The notes under the pieces: model-generated
What the model saw: the letters and a program-made list of their open reading frames with translations, nothing else
What the model was told of the DNA's origin: nothing
The model's database searches: none
Translations under genes and position numbers: made by a program
Shown here: in pieces, positions 1 through 8,081 of the stretch
Numbering within the stretch: position 1 is the first letter of the stretch
Layout of the letters: each line of letters opens with the position of its first letter
Origin: an uncultured Pelagibacteraceae bacterium
GTDB taxonomy: Bacteria > Pseudomonadota > Alphaproteobacteria > Pelagibacterales > Pelagibacteraceae
Direction: 5' to 3'
Assembly: GCA_902524955.1 (NCBI GenBank)
Contig: CABZEY010000003.1
Location: 1-64,000 of the forward strand
DNA: 64,000 bases

Positions 1-2
1 AA

Positions 3-686
3 AGATATGGCAAACAAATATTAGCATTATTTCATTTTGGCGAATTTGCTCGTATTTATCAAAGTTTTAAAAAATTTAACGAATGTTTTAAATCTAATTT
101 AGTTGGATCTAAAGCAGTTTTTACATTCTGCCTAGATAATAAAATTAAATTAATTTATTCTGCTACCTCGGCGAGTCTTGGAAATGAAGGAGATGATAAA
201 AATTTGTCTCCATATGCTTTTACAAAAGCAAAAAATTTAGAATTGTTAGAAAACTTAAAAAATTGGTTTAATTTTAAGTATGAAGTAGTTTATTTTTATA
301 ATGTTTATGGGCCAAGGCAAATTTGCGAGGGAAACATGGCTACTGTAATAGGTATATTTCAACAACAATATAAGTTAGGCAAACCGCTAACCGTAGTTAA
401 ACCTGGAACACAAACTAGAAGATTTACACATATTGATGATACAATAAAAGTATGTATTGAAGCGTGGAAAAAAAATAAAAATATCCATTACAGTATTTCA
501 TCAAAAGAATCCTATTCAATTCTTCAAGTTGCAAAGATGTTTAATTCAAAAGTTAAATATTTACCTAAACGACCAGGAGAGCGATACGCTTCAGAGTTAA
601 CTAAAATGAACTTATCAAATAAAGTGCATAAAAGATTTGGAAAAATAAAATTATCTGAATATATAAGTGATTTTTTAAAAAAATGA
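3..686 (+). CDS. NAD-dependent epimerase/dehydratase, C-terminal part (5' end outside window)
   Basis: The reading frame is open from the left edge, so this is the C-terminal ~227 residues of a longer protein. It shows the short-chain dehydrogenase active site of extended-type sugar-nucleotide epimerases: a Ser/Thr-rich strand (YSATSAS) followed about 16 residues later by YAFTK, the Tyr-x3-Lys pair. Further on, VYGPRQ and RRFTHIDDT match the substrate-binding part of GalE/WbpP-like enzymes. It probably acts on a nucleotide sugar for surface polysaccharide. The specific substrate cannot be told, and the NAD-binding GxxGxxG lies outside the window. Confidence 0.8.
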   Translation, partial: RYGKQILALFHFGEFARIYQSFKKFNECFKSNLVGSKAVFTFCLDNKIKLIYSATSASLGNEGDDKNLSPYAFTKAKNLELLENLKNWFNFKYEVVYFYNVYGPRQICEGNMATVIGIFQQQYKLGKPLTVVKPGTQTRRFTHIDDTIKVCIEAWKKNKNIHYSISSKESYSILQVAKMFNSKVKYLPKRPGERYASELTKMNLSNKVHKRFGKIKLSEYISDFLKK

Positions 687-729
687 CTACTTTACAAACA
701 TTTATAACTTATATAATTAAACTTATATT

Positions 730-855
730 ATGAAGGTTGTAAGTTCTTTAAAGTCTTTAAAAAAAAGAGACTTAAACAATAAGCTTATCAAGAGAAAAGG
801 TAAGCTTTATGTTATCAATAAAAAAAATCCAAGAATGAAATCAAGACAAGGTTAA
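730..855 (+). CDS. rpmJ: 50S ribosomal protein bL36
   Basis: A 41-residue basic protein ([16 protein letters not shown]... to ...MKSRQG) matching bL36, including the [15 protein letters not shown] tail typical of alphaproteobacteria. The four zinc-binding Cys/His positions of the zinc form are absent, so this is the zinc-independent type, which is usual for this class. Its stop overlaps the next start by one base (TAATG), suggesting coupled translation with the small membrane protein downstream. Confidence 0.9.
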   Translation: MKVVSSLKSLKKRDLNNKLIKRKGKLYVINKKNPRMKSRQG

Positions 856-965
856 TGGATATTAAAGATCAAAAAGATACCTGGAATGGATTTACTAAAT
901 TAGCAATCATTGCTGGGGTGATGATTGTTTTAATTTTAGTAATGATGGCTTTTTTTCTAGTTTAG
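855..965 (+). CDS. Putative aa3-type cytochrome c oxidase subunit IV (single-TM peptide)
   Basis: A 36-residue ORF starting on the last base of the rpmJ stop codon. It has a short polar N-terminus ([16 protein letters not shown]) and one hydrophobic helix of about 20 residues. Size, topology, the W-x2-F-x-K pattern and position just before pntA fit the alphaproteobacterial aa3-type cytochrome oxidase subunit IV family, often found next to transhydrogenase genes. The sequence is short, so family assignment is tentative, but overlap and composition support a real gene. Confidence 0.55.
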   Translation: MDIKDQKDTWNGFTKLAIIAGVMIVLILVMMAFFLV

Positions 966-1063
966 ATACTAAGTTAAGTATTATTAAATATTATAGAGGT
1001 AGTTTTTACATAATATTAAATCTTTGTCTTGAACTATTTTCATAATAATTTAATGCAAACTTA

Positions 1064-2143
1064 ATGATAATAGGTTTTTTAAAAGAAAACGATGAAATTG
1101 AAACACGATCAATGCTTTTGCCTGAGCATGTTGCAGCAATAAGCAAGATTGGTTTCAAGGTTTTGGTAGAAAGCAATTACGCTGAAAAGTTAAATATTAA
1201 AGATACATTGTATACTGACTCTGGTGCCGAGATAAAATCTGCAAATGATATTTCAGCTACTTCGGACATTATAATAAAAATTTCAGGAAAAGATCTAGGT
1301 TCTTACAACTTTAAAAATGGTTCTATAATAATTATGGGTTTTTTTGATAAAAGTAATGAGGAGCTTATAAAAATAAAAAATGAAAAAAAATTAGAAATGT
1401 TTGCTCTTAATTACCTCCCACGAATTACTAGAGCTCAAGCGATGGATGTTTTATCTTCACAATCAAATCTTGCTGGATATAAAGCGGTTATAGATACTGC
1501 CTATGAATTCAGTAAAGCATTGCCGATGATGATGACTGCAGCTGGAACAATCACACCAGCTAAATATTTCATTGTTGGCGCGGGTGTTGCTGGACTACAA
1601 GCAATTGCAACCGCTAAAAGACTGGGTGCAGTTGTTTCCGCAACAGATGTTAGAGCGGCGTCGAAAGAACAAGTAGAAAGTTTGGGAGCAAAATTTGTTT
1701 TTGTTGAAAGTGATGAAAATTTAGAAACCGAAGGTGGATATGCAAAAGAAGTTACGGAAGATTATAAAATGAAACAGGAAGAGTTGATGGTAAAGACAGT
1801 TAAAAATCAAGATGTAGTTATTACAACTGCTTTGATACCAGGAAAAAAAGCACCATTAATCATTAATGAAGAAATGGTTTTATCAATGAAGCCAGGATCT
1901 ATTATTTGTGATCTTGCAACTTCTCAAGGCGGGAATGTAGCTTTTTCAGAACGAGATAAAATTGTGGAAAAAAACGGGGTTAAAATTATTGGATATTCTA
2001 ATTATGCCTCTAGAACTGCTCATTCAGCATCAGGTCTGTTGGCAAAAAATATAATTAATTTTTTATCCCTATTGATTGATAAAGAGCATAAATCAATAAA
2101 AGTTGATTATGAGGATGAAATCATCAAAGGAGTAAGAATATAG
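1064..2143 (+). CDS. pntAA: Proton-translocating NAD(P) transhydrogenase subunit alpha 1 (NAD-binding domain I)
   Basis: 359 residues, the soluble NAD(H)-binding domain I of a three-subunit transhydrogenase of the Rhodospirillum type. The alanine-dehydrogenase-like N-terminal half (LPEHVAAI) is followed by the Rossmann loop GAGVAGLQA at residues 172-180, then SATDVRAA and the IICDLATSQGGN region. With the next two genes it forms the membrane pump that uses proton motive force to make NADPH from NADH. Start at 1064 fits the conserved IGFLKEN opening; no strong Shine-Dalgarno is visible. Confidence 0.95.
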   Translation: MIIGFLKENDEIETRSMLLPEHVAAISKIGFKVLVESNYAEKLNIKDTLYTDSGAEIKSANDISATSDIIIKISGKDLGSYNFKNGSIIIMGFFDKSNEELIKIKNEKKLEMFALNYLPRITRAQAMDVLSSQSNLAGYKAVIDTAYEFSKALPMMMTAAGTITPAKYFIVGAGVAGLQAIATAKRLGAVVSATDVRAASKEQVESLGAKFVFVESDENLETEGGYAKEVTEDYKMKQEELMVKTVKNQDVVITTALIPGKKAPLIINEEMVLSMKPGSIICDLATSQGGNVAFSERDKIVEKNGVKIIGYSNYASRTAHSASGLLAKNIINFLSLLIDKEHKSIKVDYEDEIIKGVRI

Positions 2144-2145
2144 TT

Positions 2146-2451
2146 ATGGAAACAATTGATCCTTTTATTTTTAGACTAGCTATATTTATATTATCTATTT
2201 TCGTAGGCTATTATGTAGTTTGGAGTGTCACTCCAGCCTTACATACACCTTTAATGTCAGTTACAAATGCTATCTCTTCAGTCATTATTGTTGGTGCTTT
2301 AATCGCCGTTGCAGTTTCTAATGCGAGCACAAGTCAACTAGCATTATATACGGGAGCTTTTGCGGTATTCTTAGCTGCAATTAATATTTTTGGAGGCTTT
2401 CTAGTTACTATGAGAATGCTGGCAATGTATAAAAAAGGGAAGAAGAAATAA
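2146..2451 (+). CDS. pntAB: NAD(P) transhydrogenase subunit alpha 2 (membrane)
   Basis: A 101-residue hydrophobic protein with about three membrane helices, corresponding to the C-terminal membrane part of E. coli PntA that is a separate subunit in alphaproteobacteria. The VWSVTPALHTPLMSVTNAIS segment is the family hallmark. It begins two bases after pntAA ends and touches pntB directly, so the three are surely one operon. It forms part of the proton channel (domain II) with PntB. Confidence 0.95.
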   Translation: METIDPFIFRLAIFILSIFVGYYVVWSVTPALHTPLMSVTNAISSVIIVGALIAVAVSNASTSQLALYTGAFAVFLAAINIFGGFLVTMRMLAMYKKGKKK

Positions 2452-3861
2452 ATGCTTTCAATTAATATTGTTGCAACTTTATATTTAGTTTCTGGCATAT
2501 TTTTTATTTTATCTTTAAGAGGTTTATCCTCTCCGGAAACTTCAAGAACTGGAAATATTTTTGGAATGACAGGAATGTTTATTGCAATTAGCTCTACACT
2601 TTTAGGTTTAGAAAGTTTTGAGATTTTATTATCTAATATCGAATTTATAGCTGTACCATTACTGCTAGGTGCAGTTATTGGCGGCTTTGTAGCTGCAAGA
2701 ATTGCAATGACTGCTATGCCTCAGTTAGTAGCTGGTTTTCATAGTTTAGTCGGTTTAGCAGCAGTTTTAATTGCAGTGGCTGCTTTTTATAATCCATCTG
2801 CATTTGATATTGGTGAATTTAGTGCAATTAAAACTGCTTCTTTAATAGAAATGTCACTTGGAGTTTCTATTGGAGCGATAACATTTACAGGTTCTTGTAT
2901 TGCTTTTTTAAAATTGCAAGGATTAATGACCGGATCTCCAATTACTTTTAAAGGTCAACATTTTTTTAATCTTTTACTGGGTATTTCAATCGTTGTTGCT
3001 ATTATTTTTTTAGTTAGAGAGCAAACTACTAACTATTTTTGGATAGTTGTTATCCTATCTCTTTTAATTGGTTTCTTAATTATAATTCCGATAGGAGGGG
3101 CAGATATGCCTGTGGTTGTTTCTATGTTAAATTCATACTCTGGATGGGCAGCAGCTGGAATTGGTTTTACTTTAGAAAATACAGCCTTAATAATAACAGG
3201 AGCATTAGTTGGATCATCAGGAGCAATACTCTCTTATATAATGTGTAAAGGAATGAATAGATCATTCTTCAATGTTATTCTTGGTGGCTTTGGTGGAGAG
3301 GAAAGTGCACAACAAGTTCAGCAAAAAACAGCCAAACCTGTTAAACAAGCAGGTGCAGATGATGCAGCATTCTTAATGAAAAATGCTTCTTCTGTGATAA
3401 TTGTACCTGGTTATGGTATGGCGGTAGCACAAGCTCAGCATGCTTTAAGAGAAATGTGTGACAAGTTAAAAGATAACGGTGTCAAAGTTAGCTATGCTAT
3501 ACATCCAGTAGCGGGAAGAATGCCAGGACATATGAATGTGCTGCTTGCTGAAGCGAATGTACCTTATGATGAAGTTTTTGAGTTAGAAAGTATTAACAGT
3601 GACTTTTCGAATACTGACGTAGCATTCGTTATTGGCGCTAATGATGTTACAAATCCGGCTGCTAAAACAGACCCACAGAGCCCTATATATGGTATGCCAA
3701 TTCTTGATGTTGAAAATGCAAAATCGGTTTTATTTGTTAAACGTGGTATGGCGGCTGGCTATGCTGGCGTTGATAATGAGCTTTTTTTTAAGGACAACAC
3801 CCTTATGTTGTTTTCTGATGCGAAGAAAATGGTTGAGGAAATTTCAAAGGCATTAGATTAG
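2452..3861 (+). CDS. pntB: NAD(P) transhydrogenase subunit beta
   Basis: 469 residues: an N-terminal membrane domain of eight or nine helices to about residue 280, a short linker, and the soluble NADP(H)-binding domain III. The latter shows [12 protein letters not shown] (about 318-329), [18 protein letters not shown] and the [10 protein letters not shown] nucleotide-binding region. It completes the transhydrogenase, a main NADPH source in cells without a full oxidative pentose phosphate route. Its stop is followed after two bases by tRNA-Val, so the tRNA may share the pnt transcript. Confidence 0.96.
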   Translation: MLSINIVATLYLVSGIFFILSLRGLSSPETSRTGNIFGMTGMFIAISSTLLGLESFEILLSNIEFIAVPLLLGAVIGGFVAARIAMTAMPQLVAGFHSLVGLAAVLIAVAAFYNPSAFDIGEFSAIKTASLIEMSLGVSIGAITFTGSCIAFLKLQGLMTGSPITFKGQHFFNLLLGISIVVAIIFLVREQTTNYFWIVVILSLLIGFLIIIPIGGADMPVVVSMLNSYSGWAAAGIGFTLENTALIITGALVGSSGAILSYIMCKGMNRSFFNVILGGFGGEESAQQVQQKTAKPVKQAGADDAAFLMKNASSVIIVPGYGMAVAQAQHALREMCDKLKDNGVKVSYAIHPVAGRMPGHMNVLLAEANVPYDEVFELESINSDFSNTDVAFVIGANDVTNPAAKTDPQSPIYGMPILDVENAKSVLFVKRGMAAGYAGVDNELFFKDNTLMLFSDAKKMVEEISKALD

Positions 3862-3863
3862 AT

Positions 3864-3938
3864 GGGCATGTAGTTCATTGGTAGAACGCTACGTTGACAT
3901 CGTAGAGGTAGTAAGTTCAATTCTTACCATGCCCACCA
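3864..3938 (+). tRNA. tRNA-Val (anticodon GAC)
   Basis: A complete cloverleaf: acceptor GGGCATG/CATGCCC, D stem GTTC/GAAC, anticodon stem CTACG/CGTAG with loop TTGACAT (anticodon GAC at 3896-3898), T stem GTAAG/CTTAC with loop TTCAATT, discriminator A and an encoded CCA. It lies two bases after the pntB stop on the same strand. Confidence 0.95.
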
Positions 3939-3961
3939 TTTTTTTATGTTGAAATTTAATT

Positions 3962-4038
<77 letters not shown>

Positions 4039-4063
4039 GTATTAAAAAGATTATTAAAGCTTG

Positions 4064-4258
4064 TTAAAATCTAGCCTTTAATTTTCTTAATTTCTTGAAT
4101 CTTTTAACGTTTTCTTCTTTTTCTCTTTTTTTCTTTTCAGATGGTTTTTCAAAGTGACTTTTTAATTTAAGAATCCTAAATGTTCCTTCTTTTTGAAGCT
4201 TTTTTTTCAGAACTCTTAGCGCTTGTTCTAAATTGTCGTTTTTTACCTCTATTTTAAT
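4064..4258 (-). CDS. rpsU: 30S ribosomal protein bS21, apparent ATT start
   Basis: 64 residues. The reading starting [20 protein letters not shown] and continuing through [12 protein letters not shown] to a basic tail is bS21. No ATG, GTG or TTG is available before the conserved N-terminus: the in-frame codons run TAG-GTT-ATT-AAA-ATA-GAG. A perfect AGGAGG (minus strand 4270-4265) lies six bases before the ATT at 4258-4256, so ATT is the likely start, as in E. coli infC. A short ORF (4296-4249) overlaps the start in another frame. The family call is firm; the start codon is inferred. Confidence 0.88.
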   Translation of the reverse strand: MKIEVKNDNLEQALRVLKKKLQKEGTFRILKLKSHFEKPSEKKKREKEENVKRFKKLRKLKARF

Positions 4259-4296
4259 AACCTACCTCCTAAAAGCCGGTCAAATAGCATTTTCAT
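4249..4296 (-). other. Short upstream ORF overlapping the rpsU start
   Basis: A 15-codon ATG-initiated ORF ([15 protein letters not shown]) on the rpsU strand contains the strong AGGAGG sequence and ends at TAG 10 nt into rpsU, one frame away. It has no Shine-Dalgarno of its own. It may be chance, a leader coupling translation to rpsU, or the zero frame of a -1 frameshift into rpsU on the AAAA before its stop. Confidence 0.3.
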
Positions 4297-4327
4297 TTAA
4301 AAAAGTCTATATATAACTAGATTATTA

Positions 4328-6175
4328 ATGGAATATTTTAGTCCAAAAGTACGAAAAGGAATTGAGAGTAAATCAAAAACAATCTCTAGAAGAGGTTTTG
4401 TATTATCAATAGCAAAAGTAAGTTTTTTTGGTATTATTTTTTCGAGATTAGTTTACCTGCAATTATTTAAGTCTAAAGAATTTAAACAGCTCTCTGATAG
4501 AAACAGATATAGAGAAATCAAAGAGGTTCCTGAAAGAGGGTCTATCTACGATTTTAGACAAAGAGTTATTGCATCAAATAATCAGGTATACCAATTAAGT
4601 ATTTTTCCTAGAGAAATTAAAAATTTAAATGAATTCTTTTATAGTTTAAGAAATTATATAAATTTTGATATTTTAGAGATTAATAAATTTAAAAGAGAAA
4701 TATATAGGCATAAGAAAACAAAAAAGTATCAAGCATATATTATCGACAAAAAATTATCCTGGGAAACAATTGCAAAAATAAATTATAATTTAAGTAATAT
4801 TCCTTATGTTCAGCCAATGGTTTCTTATGAAAGAACTTACAGTTACCCGGAAGAATTTGCTCATGTAATAGGTTATGTTGCTGAACCAAATAAGAAAGAA
4901 TTAAAAAAAATTTCAGAAAACTTATTATATGTTCCAAATTTAAAAATAGGAAAAAATGGAATTGAAAAAAGATTTGAAAGTGAAATTATTGGATCTCCTG
5001 GAAAATCTGTTATTGAAATTGACGCTTATGGAAAGCAGTTAAGGCAAGTAAGTTTTGATGAAGGAATAAAAGGAAATAATTTTTATTCTACTCTGGACTT
5101 GGATTTACAAGTTTATGCAAAAAAAGTATTGGGTAATGAAAGTGGGTCAGTAATTGTAATGAGTACAAAAGGGGAAATAAGATGCTGTGTTTCATCACCC
5201 TCTTTTAATGCAAATCTGTTTACTTATGGAATAAGCAATTTTGAGTTTAAAAAATATTTAAAAAATGAGAAAAAGCCTTTAAGTAACAAATCTTTGTCCT
5301 CATTATATCCTCCTGGAAGTACTTTAAAAATGTTAGTAGCGATTTCAGCCTTAGAGAACAATATAGTTAATAAAAATTTTAAAATAAGATGTTCAGAGTC
5401 GACAGAATATTTTGGACAAAAATATCATTGTTGGAAAGAAAAAGGTCACGGAATAGTAAATATGAAAAAAGCGATAAAAGAGTCATGTGATATTTATTTT
5501 TATGAAGTTGCAAGATTACTAGGTGTAGATAGGTTGTATGAAACTGCTCAAAGGTTTGGTTTAGGACAATATGTGTTTAAAAATTTCATAGAAGAAAAAA
5601 AAGGCGTTTTTCCGAACACAAAATGGAAGAAGAAATATGTTGGTCAGCCATGGTATCTCGGAGAAACTATAATTGCTGGTATTGGCCAAGGTTACATACA
5701 AACAACGCCTATCCAACTTTGTAAAATGATCGCCCAGATTGCGAACGGTGGTTATAAAATTAAACCATCATTTAATGCTAATGATCAATTTTTATTTGGT
5801 GAAAAAATCATACAAAATGATGATCATTTAAAAATTATACAAGACTCACTTAACGTTGCGACTAACGAATGGCGTGGTACATCGTATCGCTCTAGACTAA
5901 AGGGAGCTCTAAAATATTGTGGAAAAACTGGAACTTCTCAAGTGAGAAAGATTACGCAAGAGCAAAGAGACTTAAATATAAAAAATAAGGATTTGCCCTG
6001 GAAATTTAGAGACCATTCTTTGTTTACTGGTTATGGGCCCGTTTCAAATCCAGAATATGCTATTTCGGTTATTATAGATCATGGTGGTTCAGGTTCATCT
6101 AAGGCTGCACCAATATCAAAAAAAATTATGAGTAAAGTATTTGAATTGTATTATCAAAAGGAAAAAAATGCCTAG
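4328..6175 (+). CDS. mrdA: Penicillin-binding protein 2 (peptidoglycan transpeptidase)
   Basis: 615 residues. One membrane helix at about 25-45, a PBP dimerisation domain, then the transpeptidase domain with all three active-site motifs: STLK (nucleophile Ser331), SCD at about 386 (SxN-type motif with Asp), and KTGTS from about 533. It cross-links peptidoglycan during cell elongation as partner of RodA, whose gene overlaps by 8 nt. The gene is divergent from rpsU, so their promoters share the roughly 70-base gap. Length is normal for PBP2. Confidence 0.96.
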   Translation: MEYFSPKVRKGIESKSKTISRRGFVLSIAKVSFFGIIFSRLVYLQLFKSKEFKQLSDRNRYREIKEVPERGSIYDFRQRVIASNNQVYQLSIFPREIKNLNEFFYSLRNYINFDILEINKFKREIYRHKKTKKYQAYIIDKKLSWETIAKINYNLSNIPYVQPMVSYERTYSYPEEFAHVIGYVAEPNKKELKKISENLLYVPNLKIGKNGIEKRFESEIIGSPGKSVIEIDAYGKQLRQVSFDEGIKGNNFYSTLDLDLQVYAKKVLGNESGSVIVMSTKGEIRCCVSSPSFNANLFTYGISNFEFKKYLKNEKKPLSNKSLSSLYPPGSTLKMLVAISALENNIVNKNFKIRCSESTEYFGQKYHCWKEKGHGIVNMKKAIKESCDIYFYEVARLLGVDRLYETAQRFGLGQYVFKNFIEEKKGVFPNTKWKKKYVGQPWYLGETIIAGIGQGYIQTTPIQLCKMIAQIANGGYKIKPSFNANDQFLFGEKIIQNDDHLKIIQDSLNVATNEWRGTSYRSRLKGALKYCGKTGTSQVRKITQEQRDLNIKNKDLPWKFRDHSLFTGYGPVSNPEYAISVIIDHGGSGSSKAAPISKKIMSKVFELYYQKEKNA

Positions 6176-7286
6176 TTTAAACAAGAGTATTATTGAAAAT
6201 TTTTTTTTAAAGCTCAAATCTTTAGATTGGTTTATTATCACTTTGATAATACTAATATCCATCATAAGCTTATTAGTACTTTCAAGCTTAGATACAGGTA
6301 ATAAAAATTTAGTTGAAAAGCATTTTTTAAGAATAATTTTCTCCTTTATTGTTTTTTTAATTGTTGCATCAGTTAATATAAAAACTTGGTATAAATTCTC
6401 TTACTTTTTCTATGCTATCGTTATATTACTTTTAATTTTAGTTGATTTTTATGGTTTGGTCGGCAAGGGTGCTAAAAGATGGCTTGATATCGGTATATTT
6501 AATTTGCAACCCTCTGAATTAATGAAAATTGCAGTTATAATGGCATTAGCAAGATATTATCAATATATAAAAACTGATGAGATAGATAAAGTCAGAAATT
6601 TAGTGATACCCATTTCATTAATTATAATACCCTTTGTACTTGTGATTAAACAACCTGATTTAGGTACCGCATTATTTATACTTCTAGTAGCAATATCAAT
6701 TTTATGGCTTACAGGATTAAATTTGAAAATTTTTACTTTCGGCACTTTGTCTCTTCTGATTCTAGCGCCATTATCAATTTCATTTTTAAAACCTTATCAA
6801 AAACAGAGAATTTTAACATTTTTAAATCCAGAAAATGATCCAACCGGAGCTGGTTATCATGTTATCCAATCAAAAATTGCAATCGGCTCCGGTGGTTTTT
6901 TTGGAAAGGGATATATGCAGGGATCACAGAGTAACTTATCTTTTTTACCAGAGCCACATACTGATTTTATATTTACAGCTTTTGCTGAACAATTTGGTTT
7001 TTTTGGAAGTATAATTCTATTAATTTTGTTTTTATTATTAATTTATAGAATTGACGTTATTTCAAAACTTTCAAGATCTACTTTTGGTAGATTATTATGT
7101 TTTGGTGTTTCATTTAATTTCTTTGTGTATATTGCAATTAATATTGGCATGGTAACTGGACTATTACCTGTTGTTGGTGTTCCGATACCAATCATGTCAT
7201 ATGGAGGTACTGCAATGCTTACATCGATGATTGCATTAGGCCTTGTAACAAGTGCAAAAATATACAAGGATCAAAATATTTACTAA
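6168..7286 (+). CDS. rodA: Peptidoglycan glycosyltransferase RodA
   Basis: A polytopic SEDS-family protein with about ten helices. It has the conserved KQPDLGTALFIL segment, the large loop with NPENDPTGAGYHVIQSK and GYMQGSQSNLSFLPEPHTDFIF, and the C-terminal VPIPIMSYGGT. It polymerises lipid II with PBP2. I choose ATG at 6168 (372 residues) rather than the in-frame ATG at 6141, because an AAAGGA sequence precedes it and it overlaps the mrdA stop by only 8 nt; the longer form would add nine residues inside mrdA. Confidence 0.95.
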   Translation: MPSLNKSIIENFFLKLKSLDWFIITLIILISIISLLVLSSLDTGNKNLVEKHFLRIIFSFIVFLIVASVNIKTWYKFSYFFYAIVILLLILVDFYGLVGKGAKRWLDIGIFNLQPSELMKIAVIMALARYYQYIKTDEIDKVRNLVIPISLIIIPFVLVIKQPDLGTALFILLVAISILWLTGLNLKIFTFGTLSLLILAPLSISFLKPYQKQRILTFLNPENDPTGAGYHVIQSKIAIGSGGFFGKGYMQGSQSNLSFLPEPHTDFIFTAFAEQFGFFGSIILLILFLLLIYRIDVISKLSRSTFGRLLCFGVSFNFFVYIAINIGMVTGLLPVVGVPIPIMSYGGTAMLTSMIALGLVTSAKIYKDQNIY

Positions 7287-7361
7287 AATAGCCAAGAATC
7301 TGCTTTAAAATGGGATAAGTTTTCTTAGACTCTTCAAGTTTTAATTTGTATAAATCTCTCA

Positions 7362-7817
7362 ATGTTTAATAATAATAATAGTCAAAATTCAGAAAATGGT
7401 GCATCACTCATAGGAGAGGGGTTGAATGTTGAAGGTGATTTAAACTGTAAAGGTTCAATCGAGGTTGCTGGAATCATGAACGGAAATATAATTGCTAATG
7501 GATTAAAGGTTTTAGAAACAGGATCTATAATCGGTGGAGTAAAAGCAGGAAGATTTGAAGTTTTTGGTTTTATTGAAGGTGAGATTTACGCAGATGACAT
7601 AGTGATCGGTAAAACAGCAACGATTAAGGGAGATATTTTTTTCAAAGATAATTTAAAAATCGATGAAGGAGCGGATGTTGACGGATATATCAAGAGAGTT
7701 AATCAAGGCAAATCATCATCCAGTTCACCTAAACAGCCACCAAAAAGTCAAAAAGATAAAAAAGATAAGCAACTTGAGATTGAAGATTCTGCAAAAAAAG
7801 CTGTAAATCAATCATAA
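7362..7817 (+). CDS. Bactofilin family cytoskeletal protein
   Basis: 151 residues. A flexible Asn/Ser-rich N-terminus is followed by a bactofilin core (about 15-115) of short hydrophobic-Gly repeats typical of a right-handed beta helix (IGEGLNVEGDLNCKGSIEVAGIMNGNI), then a Lys/Ser-rich tail. Bactofilins polymerise without nucleotide and often steer local cell-wall synthesis, which suits its place after mrdA-rodA. The stop codon lies in the left arm of a 17-bp inverted repeat. Confidence 0.9.
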   Translation: MFNNNNSQNSENGASLIGEGLNVEGDLNCKGSIEVAGIMNGNIIANGLKVLETGSIIGGVKAGRFEVFGFIEGEIYADDIVIGKTATIKGDIFFKDNLKIDEGADVDGYIKRVNQGKSSSSSPKQPPKSQKDKKDKQLEIEDSAKKAVNQS

Positions 7818-7847
7818 TTTTAATAAATAATTATTAAAATTATGATT
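7810..7847 (+). promoter_or_regulatory. Perfect 17-bp inverted repeat over a stop and the next start codon
   Basis: Left arm 7810-7826 and right arm 7831-7847 are exact reverse complements separated by ATAA. The left arm contains the bactofilin stop (7815-7817) and the right arm contains the ATG of the next gene (7842-7844). In RNA it would form an A-U-rich 17-bp hairpin hiding that start codon. It could be a terminator/attenuator or a translational lock. No U-tract follows, which argues against a classical intrinsic terminator on the plus strand. Confidence 0.6.
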
Positions 7848-8069
7848 AGAAAAATTCAACAACATTTAAAAGACGCAAACAAAACTTACTTCGAACATCA
7901 AAGATTTGCATTCTTAGCTAGCTTGATTTGTTTAAAGTCTGCTTTCACTGCTTTTATACATGGTTTATGTCCAGCGCTCTTTGAGTACAATACGTCTACA
8001 AATATTAAAAAGATGTATAATGATATGCAGCCAATTTATAAAATGCGCGAAATGAAAAGCAAAAACTAG
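7842..8069 (+). CDS. DUF6356 family small protein
   Basis: 75 residues. The HLKDANKTYFEHQRFAFLASL opening, central hydrophobic segment and FIHGLCPALFEYNTS match the DUF6356 family of short alphaproteobacterial proteins. One membrane-associated helix is likely at about 24-47. Function is unknown. The start codon is inside the right arm of the inverted repeat at 7810-7847, and no clear Shine-Dalgarno is seen outside it, so expression may depend on opening that hairpin or on readthrough from bactofilin translation. Confidence 0.75.
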   Translation: MIRKIQQHLKDANKTYFEHQRFAFLASLICLKSAFTAFIHGLCPALFEYNTSTNIKKMYNDMQPIYKMREMKSKN

Positions 8070-8081
8070 CTTTTTATTTGA

